A program made the translations under genes and the position numbers. The notes beneath the pieces are model-generated. The model saw only the letters and a list, made by a program, of their open reading frames with translations, was not told the DNA's origin and made no database searches. A stretch of 44,513 bases of DNA. It comes from Actinomycetota bacterium (lineage in GTDB: Bacteria > Actinomycetota > Actinomycetes > Mycobacteriales > JACQDL01). Within the stretch, counting starts at the first letter, position 1, and the number at the start of each line of letters is the position of its first letter. Positions 16,364-26,702 of the stretch are shown here, piece by piece. The DNA is taken from contig JACQDL010000037.1 in NCBI GenBank assembly GCA_016201065.1, positions 1 to 44,513 on the forward strand, read 5' to 3'.

Positions 16364-18025
16364 GTGACACCTGACCAGCTCGAAGTCGCGATCATCGAGG
16401 CTGTCCGGCGCGCGGTGGACGCCGGCGACCTGACCGCGCCGGTCCCGGACCAGGTCCAGGTCGAGCGGCCCAGGGTGCGTGAGCACGGCGACTACGCCAC
16501 CAACCTCGCGCTGCGGCTGGCCCGCCCGGCCGGCCGGGCGCCCCGTGCGGTGGCCGAGATCGTCGCTGCCCAGCTGCGTGACCACGAGGCGATCGCCAAG
16601 GTCGAGGTGGCCGGCCCCGGGTTCCTCAACATCACCCTGGCCGAGGGCGCGCAGGGTGAGCTGGCCCGCACGATCGTCGCCGCCGGCCGGTCCTACGGCC
16701 GCTCCCGGACGATGGCGGGCCAGCGGGTCAACCTCGAGTTCGTCTCCGCCAACCCGACCGGGCCGCTCCACCTCGGCGCGGTCCGCTGGGCCGCCGTCGG
16801 TGACGCCCTGGCCCGCATCCTGCAGGCGGCTGGCGCGGACGTCACCCGCGAGTACTACTTCAACGACGCCGGCGGCCAGATCGACCGGTTCGCCGCCTCC
16901 CTGTACGCCGCCGCCCTCGGCCAGCCCGCCCCCGAGGACGGCTACGCCGGCGAGTACATCACCGACATCGCCGCCGCCGTCGCCCGCCAGCATCCCGGAG
17001 TGCTCGACCTGCCCGCCGGCCAGGCGCTGGAGACGTTCCGGCGCGAGGGCGTCGAGCTGATGTTCGTCGAGATCAAACGGTCGCTGGTCGACTTCGGGGT
17101 GCACTTCGACGTCTACTTCAACGAGCGGGAGCTGCACGCCCGGGGTGAGCTGGACGACGCCGTGGCCCGGCTGCGGGAGCAGGGACACGTGTTCGAGGCG
17201 GATGGCGCGGTGTGGCTGCGCACCACCGACTTCGACGACGACCGGGACCGGGTGCTGATCCGCTCCAACGGCGTGCCGACCTACTTCTGCGCCGACGCCG
17301 CCTACTACCTGGACAAGCGGCGGCGCGGCTTCGACCGGGTCGTGATCATGCTCGGCGCGGACCACCACGGCTACATCGGCCGCTACCGCGCCATCGCCGC
17401 CTGCTTCGGGGACGACCCGGACACCAACCTGGAGATCCTCATCGGCCAGATGGTCAACCTCGTCCGCGGTGGCGAGCCGCTCCGGATGAGCAAGCGCGCC
17501 GGCACCGTGGTCACCATCGAGGACCTGGTGGGTGCCGTCGGTGCCGACGCCGGCCGGTATGCGCTGGCCCGCTCCTCGGTGGACTCCACCATCGACATCG
17601 ACCTCGACCTGTGGGCCCGCCACACCTCCGACAACCCGGTCTTCTACGTGCAGTACGCGCACGCCCGGCTGTCCTCGCTCGGCGGCAACGCCCGCAGCCT
17701 CGGCATCGAGCTGGGCGACCCGGCCGCCGCCGACCTGACCCTGCTCAGGCACGAGCGGGAGGGTGACCTGCTGCGGACCCTCGCGGAGTTCCCGCAGGTC
17801 GTGGCGACCGCGGCGGAGCTGCGCGGCCCGCACCGGATCGCCCGGTACGCCGAGCAGCTCGCCGGCGCCTACCACCGCTTCTACGACGACTGCCGGGTGC
17901 TGCCGCTGGGCGACGAGCCGGTGACGGCGCTGAACGTCGCCCGGCTGTGGCTGTCCGAGGCCGCCCGGACCGTGCTGGCCAACGCCCTGGAACTGCTGGG
18001 CGTCACCGCACCGGAGCGGATGTAG
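16364..18025 (+). CDS. argS: Arginyl-tRNA synthetase
   Basis: Class I aminoacyl-tRNA synthetase that charges tRNA-Arg. The N-terminal additional domain (about residues 1-110) is followed by the catalytic core with an HIGH-like motif in [12 protein letters not shown], an Arg-specific [12 protein letters not shown] segment, the tract [15 protein letters not shown] and a KMSKS-like MSKRAGT. The C-terminal DALR anticodon-binding domain carries [20 protein letters not shown], and the protein ends in ...APERM, the usual ArgS terminus. Length 553 residues is normal. The GTG start is supported by the upstream TAGCAT. lysA begins directly after its stop, so argS and the aspartate-pathway genes are probably co-transcribed. 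Confidence 0.97.
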   Translation: MTPDQLEVAIIEAVRRAVDAGDLTAPVPDQVQVERPRVREHGDYATNLALRLARPAGRAPRAVAEIVAAQLRDHEAIAKVEVAGPGFLNITLAEGAQGELARTIVAAGRSYGRSRTMAGQRVNLEFVSANPTGPLHLGAVRWAAVGDALARILQAAGADVTREYYFNDAGGQIDRFAASLYAAALGQPAPEDGYAGEYITDIAAAVARQHPGVLDLPAGQALETFRREGVELMFVEIKRSLVDFGVHFDVYFNERELHARGELDDAVARLREQGHVFEADGAVWLRTTDFDDDRDRVLIRSNGVPTYFCADAAYYLDKRRRGFDRVVIMLGADHHGYIGRYRAIAACFGDDPDTNLEILIGQMVNLVRGGEPLRMSKRAGTVVTIEDLVGAVGADAGRYALARSSVDSTIDIDLDLWARHTSDNPVFYVQYAHARLSSLGGNARSLGIELGDPAAADLTLLRHEREGDLLRTLAEFPQVVATAAELRGPHRIARYAEQLAGAYHRFYDDCRVLPLGDEPVTALNVARLWLSEAARTVLANALELLGVTAPERM

Positions 18026-19414
18026 ATGCGCACCCACGAAGCCGGCGCGCTGCACGCCGACGTCACCCAGCCGTCCTCCTCGTTGCTGCGCCCGCCCACC
18101 GACCTCGCCGCGCTCGACCCCGCGCTCTGGCCGCACGCGCTCACCCGCAACGACGACGGTGCGCTGAGCCTCGCCGGCATCGACGTGCGTGACCTCGCCG
18201 CCCGGTTCGGCACCCCGGCGTACCTCACCGACGAGGCCGAGTTCCGCTCCCGCTGCCAGGACTTCGTCAAGGCGTTCGGCGGCGCCGACGTGCACTACGC
18301 GGCGAAGGCGTTCTGCAACCTCCAGGCGGTCCGGTGGATCGCCGAGGAGGGGCTCAGCCTCGACGTCTGCACCGGTGGCGAGCTCGCCGTGGCCCTGCGC
18401 GCCGGCTTCCCCGCCGACCGGATCGCGATGCACGGCAACAACAAGTCCCCGGATGAGCTGGCGGCCGCCGCGGCGGCCGGCGTCGGCACGATCGTGCTCG
18501 ACTCGTTCGTTGAGATCGCCCGGGTCGCCGCCGCCGCCGAGCGGCACGGCATCCGGCAGCGGGTCCTGGTCCGGGTCACCGTCGGCGTGGAGGCGCACAC
18601 CCACGAGTTCATCGCCACCGCCCACGAGGACCAGAAGTTCGGCTTCTCGCTCGCCTCCGGTGCCGCCTACGAGGCGGTACGCCGGGTCCTGGAGCTGTCG
18701 TCGCTGGAGCTGCTCGGGCTGCACAGCCACATCGGCTCGCAGATCTTCGACACCTCCGGCTTCGAGATCTCCGCCAGGCGGGCGGTCGGCCTGCTCGCCG
18801 AGATCGACGCCGGGCTCGGCGTGCAGCTGCCGGTGCTGGACCTCGGCGGCGGCTACGGCATCGCCTACACCAGCGCCGACGACCCGGTCGACGTGCCCAC
18901 CCTCGCCGCCGAGCTGACCCGGATCGTGACCAAGGAATGCGAGCTGGCCGGGTTGCCGGTGCCGCAGCTCGCGGTCGAGCCGGGGCGGGCCATCGCCGGG
19001 CCGCCGACGATCACCCTCTACGAGGTCGGCACGGTCAAGGACGTCGACGGCATCCGCAGCTACGTCAGCGTCGACGGAGGGATGAGCGACAACATCCGTA
19101 CCGCGCTGTACGACGCGCAGTACACCTGCGTGCTCGCCTCGCGCCGCTCCACCGCCGAGCCGATGCTCTGCCGGGTGGTCGGCAAGCACTGCGAGGCCGG
19201 TGACATCGTCGTCCGCGACACCTGGCTGCCGGCCGACCTCGCCCCCGGCGACCTGCTCGCGGTCGCGGCCACCGGGGCGTACTGCCGGAGCCTGGCCAGC
19301 AACTACAACCACGTGCCCCGTCCGCCGGTGGTTGCCGTCCGGGACGGCGAGGCCCGGGCGATCGTGCGCCGGGAAACCGTCGAGGACCTGCTCCGGCTGG
19401 ACGTGCTCCAGTGA
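18026..19414 (+). CDS. lysA: Diaminopimelate decarboxylase
   Basis: PLP enzyme of fold type III that converts meso-diaminopimelate to lysine. The PLP lysine is Lys94 in [10 protein letters not shown]. Other landmarks are [10 protein letters not shown], the His of [14 protein letters not shown], the phosphate-binding GGGYGIAY, the [11 protein letters not shown] strand and the C-terminal CEAGDIVV (family CESGD). Length 462 is normal for Actinobacteria. The ATG follows the argS stop with no gap; an alternative start a little downstream cannot be excluded because the first 40 residues are variable in this family. The 3' end overlaps the next small gene by 4 bases (GTGA). Confidence 0.97.
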   Translation: MRTHEAGALHADVTQPSSSLLRPPTDLAALDPALWPHALTRNDDGALSLAGIDVRDLAARFGTPAYLTDEAEFRSRCQDFVKAFGGADVHYAAKAFCNLQAVRWIAEEGLSLDVCTGGELAVALRAGFPADRIAMHGNNKSPDELAAAAAAGVGTIVLDSFVEIARVAAAAERHGIRQRVLVRVTVGVEAHTHEFIATAHEDQKFGFSLASGAAYEAVRRVLELSSLELLGLHSHIGSQIFDTSGFEISARRAVGLLAEIDAGLGVQLPVLDLGGGYGIAYTSADDPVDVPTLAAELTRIVTKECELAGLPVPQLAVEPGRAIAGPPTITLYEVGTVKDVDGIRSYVSVDGGMSDNIRTALYDAQYTCVLASRRSTAEPMLCRVVGKHCEAGDIVVRDTWLPADLAPGDLLAVAATGAYCRSLASNYNHVPRPPVVAVRDGEARAIVRRETVEDLLRLDVLQ

Positions 19415-19620
19415 CCAACCAGCGGGCCGCCGCGCGCGCCATGGGCTCGCTGGCCGGCACCACCTTCGCCCTGCTCGCGATCGTGGGGTGGCGGCGGTGG
19501 CTGCCCGGCTGGCTGCTCGCGATGGTCGCCGTCGTGTTCGTGGTCGCCCTGGTGTCCCTGGCGGTCGGCGCGCTCAGGGCGCGGCAGCAGGGTTCCGATG
19601 AGGTCGGGGGTAGCGGATGA
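19411..19620 (+). CDS. Small membrane protein between lysA and hom (69 aa)
   Basis: The GTG start overlaps the lysA stop and the stop overlaps the hom start, so it is translationally coupled on both sides. The protein has two hydrophobic stretches, around residues 13-26 ([14 protein letters not shown]) and 31-54 ([20 protein letters not shown]), joined by a basic WRRW turn, and a short polar tail. It is probably a two-helix inner-membrane protein. I do not recognise a family and cannot suggest a role beyond its fixed place in the aspartate-family operon. Confidence 0.75.
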   Translation: MTNQRAAARAMGSLAGTTFALLAIVGWRRWLPGWLLAMVAVVFVVALVSLAVGALRARQQGSDEVGGSG

Positions 19621-20924
19621 CGGATCGGCCGTTGCGGGTCGCGCTGCTCGGTTGTGGCGCGGTGGGCACCGAGGTGGTGCGGCTGCTGCGTGAGCAGTCG
19701 GCCGACCTGGCGGCGCGGATCGGCGCACCGCTGGAGCTGGCCGGGATCGCGGTCCGGCGCCCCAGCCGGCATCCGGAGGTGCCGCAGGAGCTGCTCACCA
19801 CCGACGCCGCCGGACTGGTCGGCCGGCCGGACCTCGACCTGGTGGTCGAGGTCATCGGCGGGCTGGAGCCGGCCCGGAGCCTGCTGCTGACCGCGATGCG
19901 CACCGGGAAGTCGGTGGTCAGCGCGAACAAGGCGCTGCTGGCCGAGGACGGTCCGCTGCTGTATGAGGCCGCCCGTGACGCCGGAGTCGACCTGTACTAC
20001 GAGGCGGCGGTGGCCGGGGCGATCCCGCTGCTGCGTCCGCTGCGCGAGTCGCTGGCCGGTGACCGGCTGACCCGGGTGATGGGCATCGTCAACGGCACCA
20101 CCAACTACATCCTCTCCCGGATGGACGAGACCGGCGCGGGCTTCGGCGAGGCGTTGGAGGAGGCCACCGCCCTCGGTTACGCCGAGGCGGACCCGACGTC
20201 CGACATCGACGGCTTCGACGCCGCCGCGAAGGCGGCGATCCTCGCCTCGCTTGCCTTCCACACCCGGGTCACCGCCAGCGACGTGCACCGTGAAGGCATC
20301 GGTGAGGTCACCGCCGCCGACGTGGCCAGCGCCAAGGCGATCGGGTGCACGGTGAAGCTGCTGGCGATCTGCGAGCGGGTCGGCAACGGCACGCCGGCGG
20401 AGCTGGAATCCGTCGCGGTGCGGGTGCATCCGGCGATGTTGCCGCGTACCCACCCGCTGGCCGGGGTCGGCGACGCGTTCAACGCGGTGTTCGTCGAGGG
20501 CGACGCGGCCGGGCAGCTCATGTTCTACGGCCGGGGCGCCGGTGGTGCGCCGACCGCGAGCGCCGTGCTCGGTGACCTGGTGGCGATCGCCCGCAACCGG
20601 GTGGCGGGCCGGCAGGGTCCGGGCGAGTCGGCGTACGCCGACCTGCGGATCAGGAAGATGGGGGAGACCCCGACCCGGTACCACGTCAACCTCGACGTGA
20701 CGGACCGGTCCGGCGTGCTCGCCGCGGTGGCCACCGCGTTCGCCCGGCACGACGTGAGCATCTCCACCGTTCGTCAGGAGGGACGCGGCGATGACGCCAG
20801 CCTCGTCATCGTCACGCACACGGCGCCGGACCAGGCGCTCGCCGACACGGTGGCTGACTTGCGCAAGCTGGACGTCGTGCGCGACGTGGCGAGCGTGATG
20901 CGGGTGGAAGGCATGGGTGGGTGA
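19617..20924 (+). CDS. hom: Homoserine dehydrogenase with ACT domain
   Basis: Reduces aspartate semialdehyde to homoserine, the branch point for threonine and methionine. The Rossmann motif [11 protein letters not shown] is at residues 10-20. The catalytic region holds [27 protein letters not shown] and [19 protein letters not shown]. After residue about 350 an ACT domain ([20 protein letters not shown] ... [10 protein letters not shown]) suggests feedback control by threonine, as in other actinobacterial Hom proteins. Length 435 is typical. The start overlaps the preceding small membrane gene by ATGA, and the end lies next to thrC. No aspartokinase gene is in this window. Confidence 0.97.
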   Translation: MTDRPLRVALLGCGAVGTEVVRLLREQSADLAARIGAPLELAGIAVRRPSRHPEVPQELLTTDAAGLVGRPDLDLVVEVIGGLEPARSLLLTAMRTGKSVVSANKALLAEDGPLLYEAARDAGVDLYYEAAVAGAIPLLRPLRESLAGDRLTRVMGIVNGTTNYILSRMDETGAGFGEALEEATALGYAEADPTSDIDGFDAAAKAAILASLAFHTRVTASDVHREGIGEVTAADVASAKAIGCTVKLLAICERVGNGTPAELESVAVRVHPAMLPRTHPLAGVGDAFNAVFVEGDAAGQLMFYGRGAGGAPTASAVLGDLVAIARNRVAGRQGPGESAYADLRIRKMGETPTRYHVNLDVTDRSGVLAAVATAFARHDVSISTVRQEGRGDDASLVIVTHTAPDQALADTVADLRKLDVVRDVASVMRVEGMGG

Positions 20925-20941
20925 GCGAAGGGAGGCGCGCC

Positions 20942-22018
20942 GTGGACCGACCAGCGGGCGTGCCAGGGGCGTGGCGCGGCGTGATCGAGCAGTACCGGGA
21001 CCGGATGCCGGTGCCGGCCGATGCGGCCGTGGTGACGCTGCACGAGGGCGGAACGCCGCTGGTGCGGGCGCCGGAGCTGTCCCGCCGGACCGGGTGTGAG
21101 GTGTATCTCAAGGTCGAGGGGGTGAACCCGACCGGTTCGTTCAAGGACCGCGGGATGACCGTGGCGATCACCCGGGCGCGGTACGCCGGTAGCGCCGCCG
21201 TGATCTGCGCCAGCACCGGGAACACCAGCGCCTCGGCCGCCGCCTACGCGGTGCGGGCCGGCCTGACCTGCGCGGTCCTGGTGCCGCGTGGGAAGATCGC
21301 GGTCGGCAAGCTGGCCCAGGCGCTGGTGCACGGCGCCCGCCTGCTCCAGGTCGACGGGTCGTTCGACGACTGCCTGGTGGTGGCGCGTGACCTCGCCGAC
21401 CGGTACCCGGTGACCCTGGTCAACTCGGTGAACCCGGACCGCATCGACGGCCAGAAGTCGGCCGCCTTCGAGGTCTGTGACGTGCTCGGCGGAGCGCCGG
21501 ACGTGCATTGCCTGCCGGTCGGCAACGCCGGCAACATCACCGCGTACTGGAAGGGGTACGTCGAGTACGCCCAGGACAAGGTGACCTCGGGCACGCCCCG
21601 GATGTTCGGCTTCCAGGCCGCTGGGGCGGCCCCGATCGTCAGCGGTGTGCCGGTGGCCAGCCCGATGACCATCGCGACGGCGATCCGGATCGGCAACCCG
21701 GCGTCCTGGGCCGGGGCGCTCACCGCCAGGGACGAGTCCAAGGGGCTCATCGACGCGGTGACCGACCGCCAGATCCTGCAGGCATACCGGCTGCTCGCCC
21801 GCTCCGAGGGGGTGTTCGTCGAGCCGGCCAGCGCGGCGGGCGTTGCCGGTCTGCTGAGCTGTGCGGCCGACGGCCGGCTCGGCCGCGACCTGCGGGTGGT
21901 CTGCACGGTGACCGGCAACGGTCTGAAGGACCCGGACTGGGCGATCGCCGGGACCGCGGCTCCGGTCACCATCCCGGCCGACCCGGCCGCGGCCGCCGCC
22001 GAGCTCGGTCTCGGCTGA
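20942..22018 (+). CDS. thrC: Threonine synthase
   Basis: PLP-dependent conversion of O-phosphohomoserine to threonine. The PLP lysine is Lys68 in [11 protein letters not shown]. The phosphate-binding loop [13 protein letters not shown] and the [14 protein letters not shown] motif are present, and the protein ends soon after [16 protein letters not shown] chose the GTG at 20,942 because AAGGGAGG lies 7 nt upstream. A GTG at 20,921 overlapping the hom stop would add seven residues but has a poorer ribosome binding site. At 358 residues it matches the short actinobacterial ThrC class rather than the longer E. coli type. It lies in the hom-thrC operon. Confidence 0.96.
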   Translation: MDRPAGVPGAWRGVIEQYRDRMPVPADAAVVTLHEGGTPLVRAPELSRRTGCEVYLKVEGVNPTGSFKDRGMTVAITRARYAGSAAVICASTGNTSASAAAYAVRAGLTCAVLVPRGKIAVGKLAQALVHGARLLQVDGSFDDCLVVARDLADRYPVTLVNSVNPDRIDGQKSAAFEVCDVLGGAPDVHCLPVGNAGNITAYWKGYVEYAQDKVTSGTPRMFGFQAAGAAPIVSGVPVASPMTIATAIRIGNPASWAGALTARDESKGLIDAVTDRQILQAYRLLARSEGVFVEPASAAGVAGLLSCAADGRLGRDLRVVCTVTGNGLKDPDWAIAGTAAPVTIPADPAAAAAELGLG

Positions 22019-22045
22019 GCGGCCGTCGGCTGAGCCACCGCTCGG

Positions 22046-22051
22046 TAGGCT
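22046..22051 (+). promoter_or_regulatory. Candidate -10 (TAGGCT), leaderless thrB
   Basis: TAGGCT is separated by six bases from the thrB ATG at 22,058, and no ribosome binding site is present. It suggests thrB has its own leaderless transcript although it is only 39 bp downstream of thrC. Confidence 0.5.
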
Positions 22052-22057
22052 GCCGGC

Positions 22058-22978
22058 ATGCCGCGACCGCTCTTCGGTGCCGCTCCGGTCCGGGTCAGGG
22101 TCCCGGCGACCAGCGCCAACCTGGGCCCGGGCTTCGATGCGCTCGGCCTGGCGCTCACGCTCTACGACGACGTCGTTGTCACGGTCGTCGACGCTGGTCT
22201 GCACGTGGACGTCGCCGGGGAGGGTGTCGACCAGGTGCCGCGCTCCGAGCGGCACCTGGTGGTGCGCTCGTTGCGGGCGGGCTTCGAGCTGCTCGGCGGC
22301 CAGCCACCGGGAGTGCAGGTGGTGTGCGCGAACCGGATCCCGCACGGCCGCGGGTTGGGTTCCTCGGCGGCGGCGATCGTCGCCGGGCTGGTCGCGGCGC
22401 GGGCGCTGGTTCCGGGCGCGGCGGAGGTGCTCGATGACGCGACACTCCTGCGTCGGGCCACCGAGCTGGAGGGGCATCCGGACAACGTGGCGGCCTGCCT
22501 GCGTGGCGGACTCAGCATCGCCTGGGTCGACGAGACCGGTCCGCGGGTGGCCAGCCCGGTCCCGGACCGTTCGCTGCGCCCGGTGGCGTTCGTGCCGCCG
22601 ACCAGGGCCTCCACCGCGAGGGTGCGGCGCCTGCTGCCGGAGAGCGTGCCGCATCTGGACGCGGCCCGCAACGCCGGCCGGGCGGCGCTGCTGGTCCACG
22701 CGCTGACCACGGCGCCTGAGCTGCTTCTCGCGGCCACCGAGGACTGGCTGCACCAGCGATACCGGGTCAGCGCCATGCCGAGGTCGGCAGCCCTGGTGAG
22801 CCGGCTGCGCGGATCGGGGGTCCCGGCGGTGATCTCCGGTGGCGGCCCGACCGTGCTCGCCTTCCCGCCGCACGACCTCGACGTCGACGTCGACCTCGGG
22901 CCGTATGCGCCGCGTCACTGGATAGTGCACGAGCTGGCGGTTGACCTCTACGGTGCTCAGGTGCTCCCATTAGATTGA
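22058..22978 (+). CDS. thrB: Homoserine kinase
   Basis: GHMP-family kinase that phosphorylates homoserine for ThrC. The signature pieces are present in order: N-terminal VRVPATSANLGPGFDALGLA, the ATP-binding loop IPHGRGLGSSAAAIVAGLVA (about residues 91-110), ELEGHPDNVAACLRGGL, and the C-terminal GVPAVISGGGPTVLAF. Length 306 is normal. The C-terminus contains a short Asp-Val run (LDVDVDLG). It completes the local threonine pathway hom-thrC-thrB. The start is set by the leaderless TAGGCT signal. Confidence 0.97.
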   Translation: MPRPLFGAAPVRVRVPATSANLGPGFDALGLALTLYDDVVVTVVDAGLHVDVAGEGVDQVPRSERHLVVRSLRAGFELLGGQPPGVQVVCANRIPHGRGLGSSAAAIVAGLVAARALVPGAAEVLDDATLLRRATELEGHPDNVAACLRGGLSIAWVDETGPRVASPVPDRSLRPVAFVPPTRASTARVRRLLPESVPHLDAARNAGRAALLVHALTTAPELLLAATEDWLHQRYRVSAMPRSAALVSRLRGSGVPAVISGGGPTVLAFPPHDLDVDVDLGPYAPRHWIVHELAVDLYGAQVLPLD

Positions 22979-23326
22979 TGGGGAAACACGCCGGGCGACC
23001 CCGTTGTTGCTTGAGGGTGAGTGCAGCCCGTAGGCTTTTGGGCAACTAGCCGCCCGCGGGCGTGCTCCTCGCGGAATGTCCCGATCCCGCCGGTCATCCG
23101 GTGCACGTCGAGATACCGCGGTCAATCCTCAGGACGTCCGGGTTGGGCGCAACGCCGCATGGTGGGTGGTGCGGTGTGCGCCCGGGGTCGAGGGGCGGGC
23201 TCACGCGGCTGGTGCCGCTTGTGCCCGTCATCCGGATGGGTCACGCATCACCCGGCCGTGTCGGCCGGTCGCTCCACCGGGCCTGGCGCCGTCCTGACGC
23301 TGGCCTTCGCAGGGAAGGAACCCTCA
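22979..23326 (+). promoter_or_regulatory. Leader region of rho (348 nt, no confident gene)
   Basis: Between thrB and the rho start I see no convincing gene. A candidate promoter is TTGCTT (23,007-23,012) and TAGGCT (23,031-23,036) with an 18-nt spacer, which would give a leader of nearly 290 nt. The leader contains an open frame at 23,076-23,297 (73 codons, Arg/Ala-rich) that could be a leader peptide but has ordinary random composition. Rho autoregulates through its leader in several bacteria, so an attenuation role is plausible inference only. Confidence 0.4.
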
Positions 23327-25186
23327 TTGAGCGACACTACGGACACCTTGCCCGGTAACGTCGGGCAGGAGGTCGACCACAGCGGCTCCGTACGGGCGAA
23401 TGGAGCTGATTCGGATCAGCAGACCGGTCAGGGCGGCCGGACGCGTCGGCGGAGTACCGGCGGTGGCTTGCCCGGCATGGTGCTTCCGCAGCTCCAGGAG
23501 ATGGCCACCGGCCTCGGTATCACCGGGGTCGCCCGGATGCGGAAGAGCGACCTGATCGAGGCGATCAAGGCCAAGCAGTCCGGCGCCGCCAGACCGGCCG
23601 AAGTTTCGGCCGGTCGTACCGGTGCCAAGCCGGCCGATGCGTCGGCCGGTCGTACCGGCACGGTCACGGCCAGCGTGGGACCCTCCGGGCAGGGCTCGCA
23701 GGGCTCGCAGGGCGCGTCGCCGGCAGCGCAGGGTGAGCAGCCGTCGAGCGGCACCGAAGGGCAGCGCGGCACGGAGCGCCGGGACGGCGAGCAGCGTCCA
23801 CGCCGGGACGGCGAGCAGCGAAATCACCGCGACGGTGGGCCGCGCACCGGACAGCAGCGTGAGGGCGGCCAGCGTGACGGCGGCCAGCGCGACCGGGACG
23901 GCGAGGACGAAGGCGACGGCGGCGGTCGTAGCCGGCGGGGCCGGCGGTTCCGGGATCGGCGCGGGCGCACCGGCACCGGCGCCGGCAGCAGCGGCGGCGG
24001 GGTGGGTGGACGCGAGCGGTTCGGCGGTGAGAGCGAGCCGGTGATCGCCGAGGACGACGTGCTCGTCCCGGTGGCCGGCATTCTCGACATCCTGGACAAC
24101 TACGCGTTCATCCGGACCTCCGGGTACCTGCCCGGACCGAATGACATCTACGTGTCGCTGTCCCAGGTGCGCAAGAACGGCCTGCGGCGTGGTGACGCGA
24201 TCACCGGCTCGGTGCGTCAGCCGCGCGAGGGTGAGCGGCGGGACAAGTTCAACGCCCTGGTCCGGCTCGACACGGTCAACGGCGTGGAGCCCGATCAGGC
24301 GAAGAACCGGCCCGAGTTCACCAGGATGACACCGCTGTACCCGCAGGACCGGCTCCGTCTGGAGACCGAGCCGCACATCCTCACCACCCGGGTCATCGAC
24401 CTCGTCGTGCCGATCGGCAAGGGTCAGCGCGCGCTGATCGTGAGTCCGCCGAAGGCCGGCAAGACGATGGTGTTGCAGGCGATCGCCAACGCGATCACCC
24501 ACAACAACCCTGAGTGCCATCTCATGGTCGTGCTCGTCGACGAGCGGCCGGAGGAGGTCACCGACATGCAGCGGTCGGTGAAGGGTGAGGTCATCGCCTC
24601 AACCTTCGACCGGCCGCCGACCGACCACACCACGGTCGCCGAGCTCTCCATCGAGCGGGCCAAGCGGCTGGTCGAGCTCGGGCACGACGTCGTCGTGCTG
24701 CTGGACTCCATCACCCGGCTCGGTCGCGCGTACAACAACTCCTCGCCGGCCTCCGGCCGGATCCTGTCCGGCGGTATCGACTCCACCGCGCTGTACCCAC
24801 CGAAGCGGTTCCTCGGGGCGGCCCGCAACATCGAGCACGGCGGCTCGCTGACCATCATCGCCACGGCGCTGGTGGAGACCGGGTCGACCGGTGACACGGT
24901 GATCTTCGAGGAGTTCAAGGGCACCGGCAACGCCGAGCTCAAGCTGGACCGTAAGATCGCCGACAAGCGGGTCTTCCCGGCCGTCGACGTGATGGCCTCC
25001 AGCACCCGCAAGGAGGAGATCCTGCTCGCTCCGGAGGAGCTGGCCATCGTCGTCAAACTGCGTCGGGTGCTGCATGGGCTCGACCCGCAACAGGCCATCG
25101 ACCTCCTGCTGGACAAGCTCAAGGAGACCCGGACGAACGTCGAGTTCCTCATGCAGGTGCAGAAGACCACGGTCTCCCAGGACTGA
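23327..25186 (+). CDS. rho: Transcription termination factor Rho with long Arg/Gly-rich insertion
   Basis: Hexameric RNA helicase that ends transcription. Residues about 40-90 hold the Rho N-terminal domain ([35 protein letters not shown]). Then come about 140 residues rich in Gly, Arg, Gln, Asp and Ser with internal repeats (SAGRTG twice, RDGEQR and GGQRDG copies), the insertion typical of high-GC Actinobacteria. The RNA-binding CSD follows ([20 protein letters not shown]). The ATPase has Walker [12 protein letters not shown] with Lys379, Walker [17 protein letters not shown] and R-loop/secondary RNA-site motifs up to KTTVSQD. The TTG at 23,327 is preceded by AGGGAAGGAA and gives [10 protein letters not shown]; longer upstream frames are not protein-like. 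Length 619. Confidence 0.95.
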   Translation: MSDTTDTLPGNVGQEVDHSGSVRANGADSDQQTGQGGRTRRRSTGGGLPGMVLPQLQEMATGLGITGVARMRKSDLIEAIKAKQSGAARPAEVSAGRTGAKPADASAGRTGTVTASVGPSGQGSQGSQGASPAAQGEQPSSGTEGQRGTERRDGEQRPRRDGEQRNHRDGGPRTGQQREGGQRDGGQRDRDGEDEGDGGGRSRRGRRFRDRRGRTGTGAGSSGGGVGGRERFGGESEPVIAEDDVLVPVAGILDILDNYAFIRTSGYLPGPNDIYVSLSQVRKNGLRRGDAITGSVRQPREGERRDKFNALVRLDTVNGVEPDQAKNRPEFTRMTPLYPQDRLRLETEPHILTTRVIDLVVPIGKGQRALIVSPPKAGKTMVLQAIANAITHNNPECHLMVVLVDERPEEVTDMQRSVKGEVIASTFDRPPTDHTTVAELSIERAKRLVELGHDVVVLLDSITRLGRAYNNSSPASGRILSGGIDSTALYPPKRFLGAARNIEHGGSLTIIATALVETGSTGDTVIFEEFKGTGNAELKLDRKIADKRVFPAVDVMASSTRKEEILLAPEELAIVVKLRRVLHGLDPQQAIDLLLDKLKETRTNVEFLMQVQKTTVSQD

Positions 25187-25316
25187 GTGGGCGGGTACCG
25201 GGAGTGGGCGGGCAGGTCGCCGGTCGACGAACGGTCGTGGCACACTGGTGTCGACCTGCGAGAGCGGCTCCGGTTCACGTCCTAGGGCGACCCGGCGGCC
25301 TGGCGGAAGGAATGTT

Positions 25317-25541
25317 GTGAGGCCTGGAATCCATCCGGACTACGTCAGCACCACGGTGATGTGTTCGTGCGGCAACACCTTCGAGACCCGGAGCACCGCC
25401 ACCAGCGGGAGCATCCACGTCGAGGTCTGTTCCGCTTGCCACCCGTTCTACACCGGCAAGCAGAAGATCCTCGACGTCGGCGGTCGGGTGGAGAAGTTCG
25501 AGCGCCGGTTCGGCCGGCGTCAGCGGCCCGGCACGAAGTAG
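25317..25541 (+). CDS. rpmE: Ribosomal protein L31 (zinc-binding type)
   Basis: A 74-residue large-subunit protein. [18 protein letters not shown] and [19 protein letters not shown] are diagnostic, with Cys16, Cys18, Cys38 and Cys41 forming the zinc site, so this is the zinc-containing paralogue, which some bacteria replace under zinc starvation. The GTG start follows GGCGGAAGGA at good spacing. A short basic extension ([12 protein letters not shown]) ends the protein. A perfect 18-bp hairpin follows, so it is probably monocistronic or the end of the rho unit. A CACACT hexamer near 25,240 may be a promoter element. Confidence 0.96.
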   Translation: MRPGIHPDYVSTTVMCSCGNTFETRSTATSGSIHVEVCSACHPFYTGKQKILDVGGRVEKFERRFGRRQRPGTK

Positions 25542-25545
25542 CGCC

Positions 25546-25589
25546 CGAGACGGCGCCCACCCCGCCTGCGTGGGGTGGGCGCCGTCTCG
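25546..25589 (+). terminator. Strong hairpin after rpmE
   Basis: An 18-nt arm (25,546-25,563, beginning CGAGACGGCG) pairs perfectly with 25,572-25,589 around an 8-nt loop. The stem is almost pure G-C and no U-run follows, a typical actinobacterial terminator. It separates rpmE from prfA and could work for transcripts on either strand. Confidence 0.8.
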
Positions 25590-25637
25590 CGTGTGTCGTA
25601 CGGGTCGACCGGCCCGTCGCCCGAGCCCGGAGGTGCC

Positions 25638-26702
25638 ATGACCAGCAGCAGTAGCCTGCCCGGCCAGCTCGCCGAGTACGCCGAGCTGGAGCGGCGGCTC
25701 GCCGACCCGGCAATGCACGCCGACCAGGCCGCGGCCCGGGAGGTGGCCCGCCGGTACGCGGAGCTGACCCAGGTCGTGTCGGCCGCGCGGGAGCTCGACA
25801 CCGTGCGGGGCGACCTCGCCGCCGCGCGGGAGCTGGCCCGCGAGGACGGCTCGTTCGCCGCCGAGGCCGAGGCGCTGTCCGGTCGGGTCGCCGAGCTTGA
25901 GGGGAAGCTGCGCGAGCTGCTGCTGCCGAAGGACCCCAACGACGCGAAGGACGTCATCGTCGAGATCAAGGCGGGGGAGGGCGGCGAGGAGTCCGCGTTG
26001 TTCGCCGGTGACCTGCTGCGGATGTACCTGCGGTACGCCGAGCGGCAGGGCTGGAAGGCCGAGGTGCTCGACGCGGTGGAGTCCAGCCTCGGCGGCTACA
26101 AGGACGTCTCGATCGCGATCAAGGCGCGCGCCAGCGGTGTCTGGCGGCGGCTGAAGTACGAGGGCGGCGTGCACCGGGTGCAGCGGGTGCCCGCGACGGA
26201 GTCGCAGGGGCGCATCCACACCTCGGCGGCCGGGGTGCTGGTGATGCCGGAGGCCGCCGAGGTCGAGGTCGCCATCGACGACAACGACCTGCGCATCGAC
26301 GTCTTCCGTTCCTCCGGCCCAGGCGGCCAGAGTGTCAACACCACCGACTCGGCGGTCCGCATCACCCACCTGCCCACCGGCATCGCCGTCGCCTGCCAGA
26401 ACGAGCGGTCCCAGCTGCAGAACAAGGAGCAGGCGATGCGGATCCTGCGGGCCAGGCTGCTCACCGCGGCCCAGGAGCAGGCGATGCGGGCGCAGTCGGA
26501 TGCCCGGCGCAGCCAGGTCCGGACCGTCGACCGCAGCGAGCGGGTGCGCACCTACAACTTCCCGCAGAACCGGATCTCCGACCACCGGGTCGGCTACACG
26601 GCCTACAACCTAGACCAGCTGCTCGACGGCGACCTCGACGGCGTGATCGACGCGTTGACCAGGGCCGACACCGAGGCTCTGCTGGCCGGCGTGCAGCGGT
26701 GA
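25638..26702 (+). CDS. prfA: Peptide chain release factor 1
   Basis: Recognises UAA and UAG stop codons and triggers peptide release. The codon-reading tripeptide is Pro185-Ala186-Thr187 in [14 protein letters not shown] (PxT is the RF1 type; RF2 has SPF), and the catalytic GGQ is Gly229-Gly230-Gln231 in [14 protein letters not shown]. The C-terminal [17 protein letters not shown] is also diagnostic. Length 354 is normal. The ATG follows CGGAGGTGCC. prmC, whose product methylates the GGQ glutamine, starts inside its stop codon region (GTGA overlap), so the substrate and its modifying enzyme are co-translated. Confidence 0.97.
   Translation: MTSSSSLPGQLAEYAELERRLADPAMHADQAAAREVARRYAELTQVVSAARELDTVRGDLAAARELAREDGSFAAEAEALSGRVAELEGKLRELLLPKDPNDAKDVIVEIKAGEGGEESALFAGDLLRMYLRYAERQGWKAEVLDAVESSLGGYKDVSIAIKARASGVWRRLKYEGGVHRVQRVPATESQGRIHTSAAGVLVMPEAAEVEVAIDDNDLRIDVFRSSGPGGQSVNTTDSAVRITHLPTGIAVACQNERSQLQNKEQAMRILRARLLTAAQEQAMRAQSDARRSQVRTVDRSERVRTYNFPQNRISDHRVGYTAYNLDQLLDGDLDGVIDALTRADTEALLAGVQR

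Noticed and set aside
15818-19312. A 1164-codon open frame on the minus strand opposite argS and lysA
   Set aside because: It is antisense to two well-identified genes and its product is a Gly/Val/Asp/Arg-rich sequence without domains, a common artefact of high-GC codon bias.
20921-20941. GTG at 20,921 as the thrC start
   Set aside because: It overlaps the hom stop neatly, but the GTG at 20,942 has a much better ribosome binding site (AAGGGAGG at 7 nt) and gives the usual protein length.
22868-22895. GACGTCGAC-type repeats near the end of thrB as a regulatory repeat
   Set aside because: They encode a short Asp-Val run in the protein, are only two or three units long and are expected by chance at this base composition.
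23076-23297. A 73-codon frame in the rho leader as a real gene
   Set aside because: It has no clear ribosome binding site and its Arg/Ala-rich composition is that of random GC-rich DNA. Conservation would be needed to keep it.
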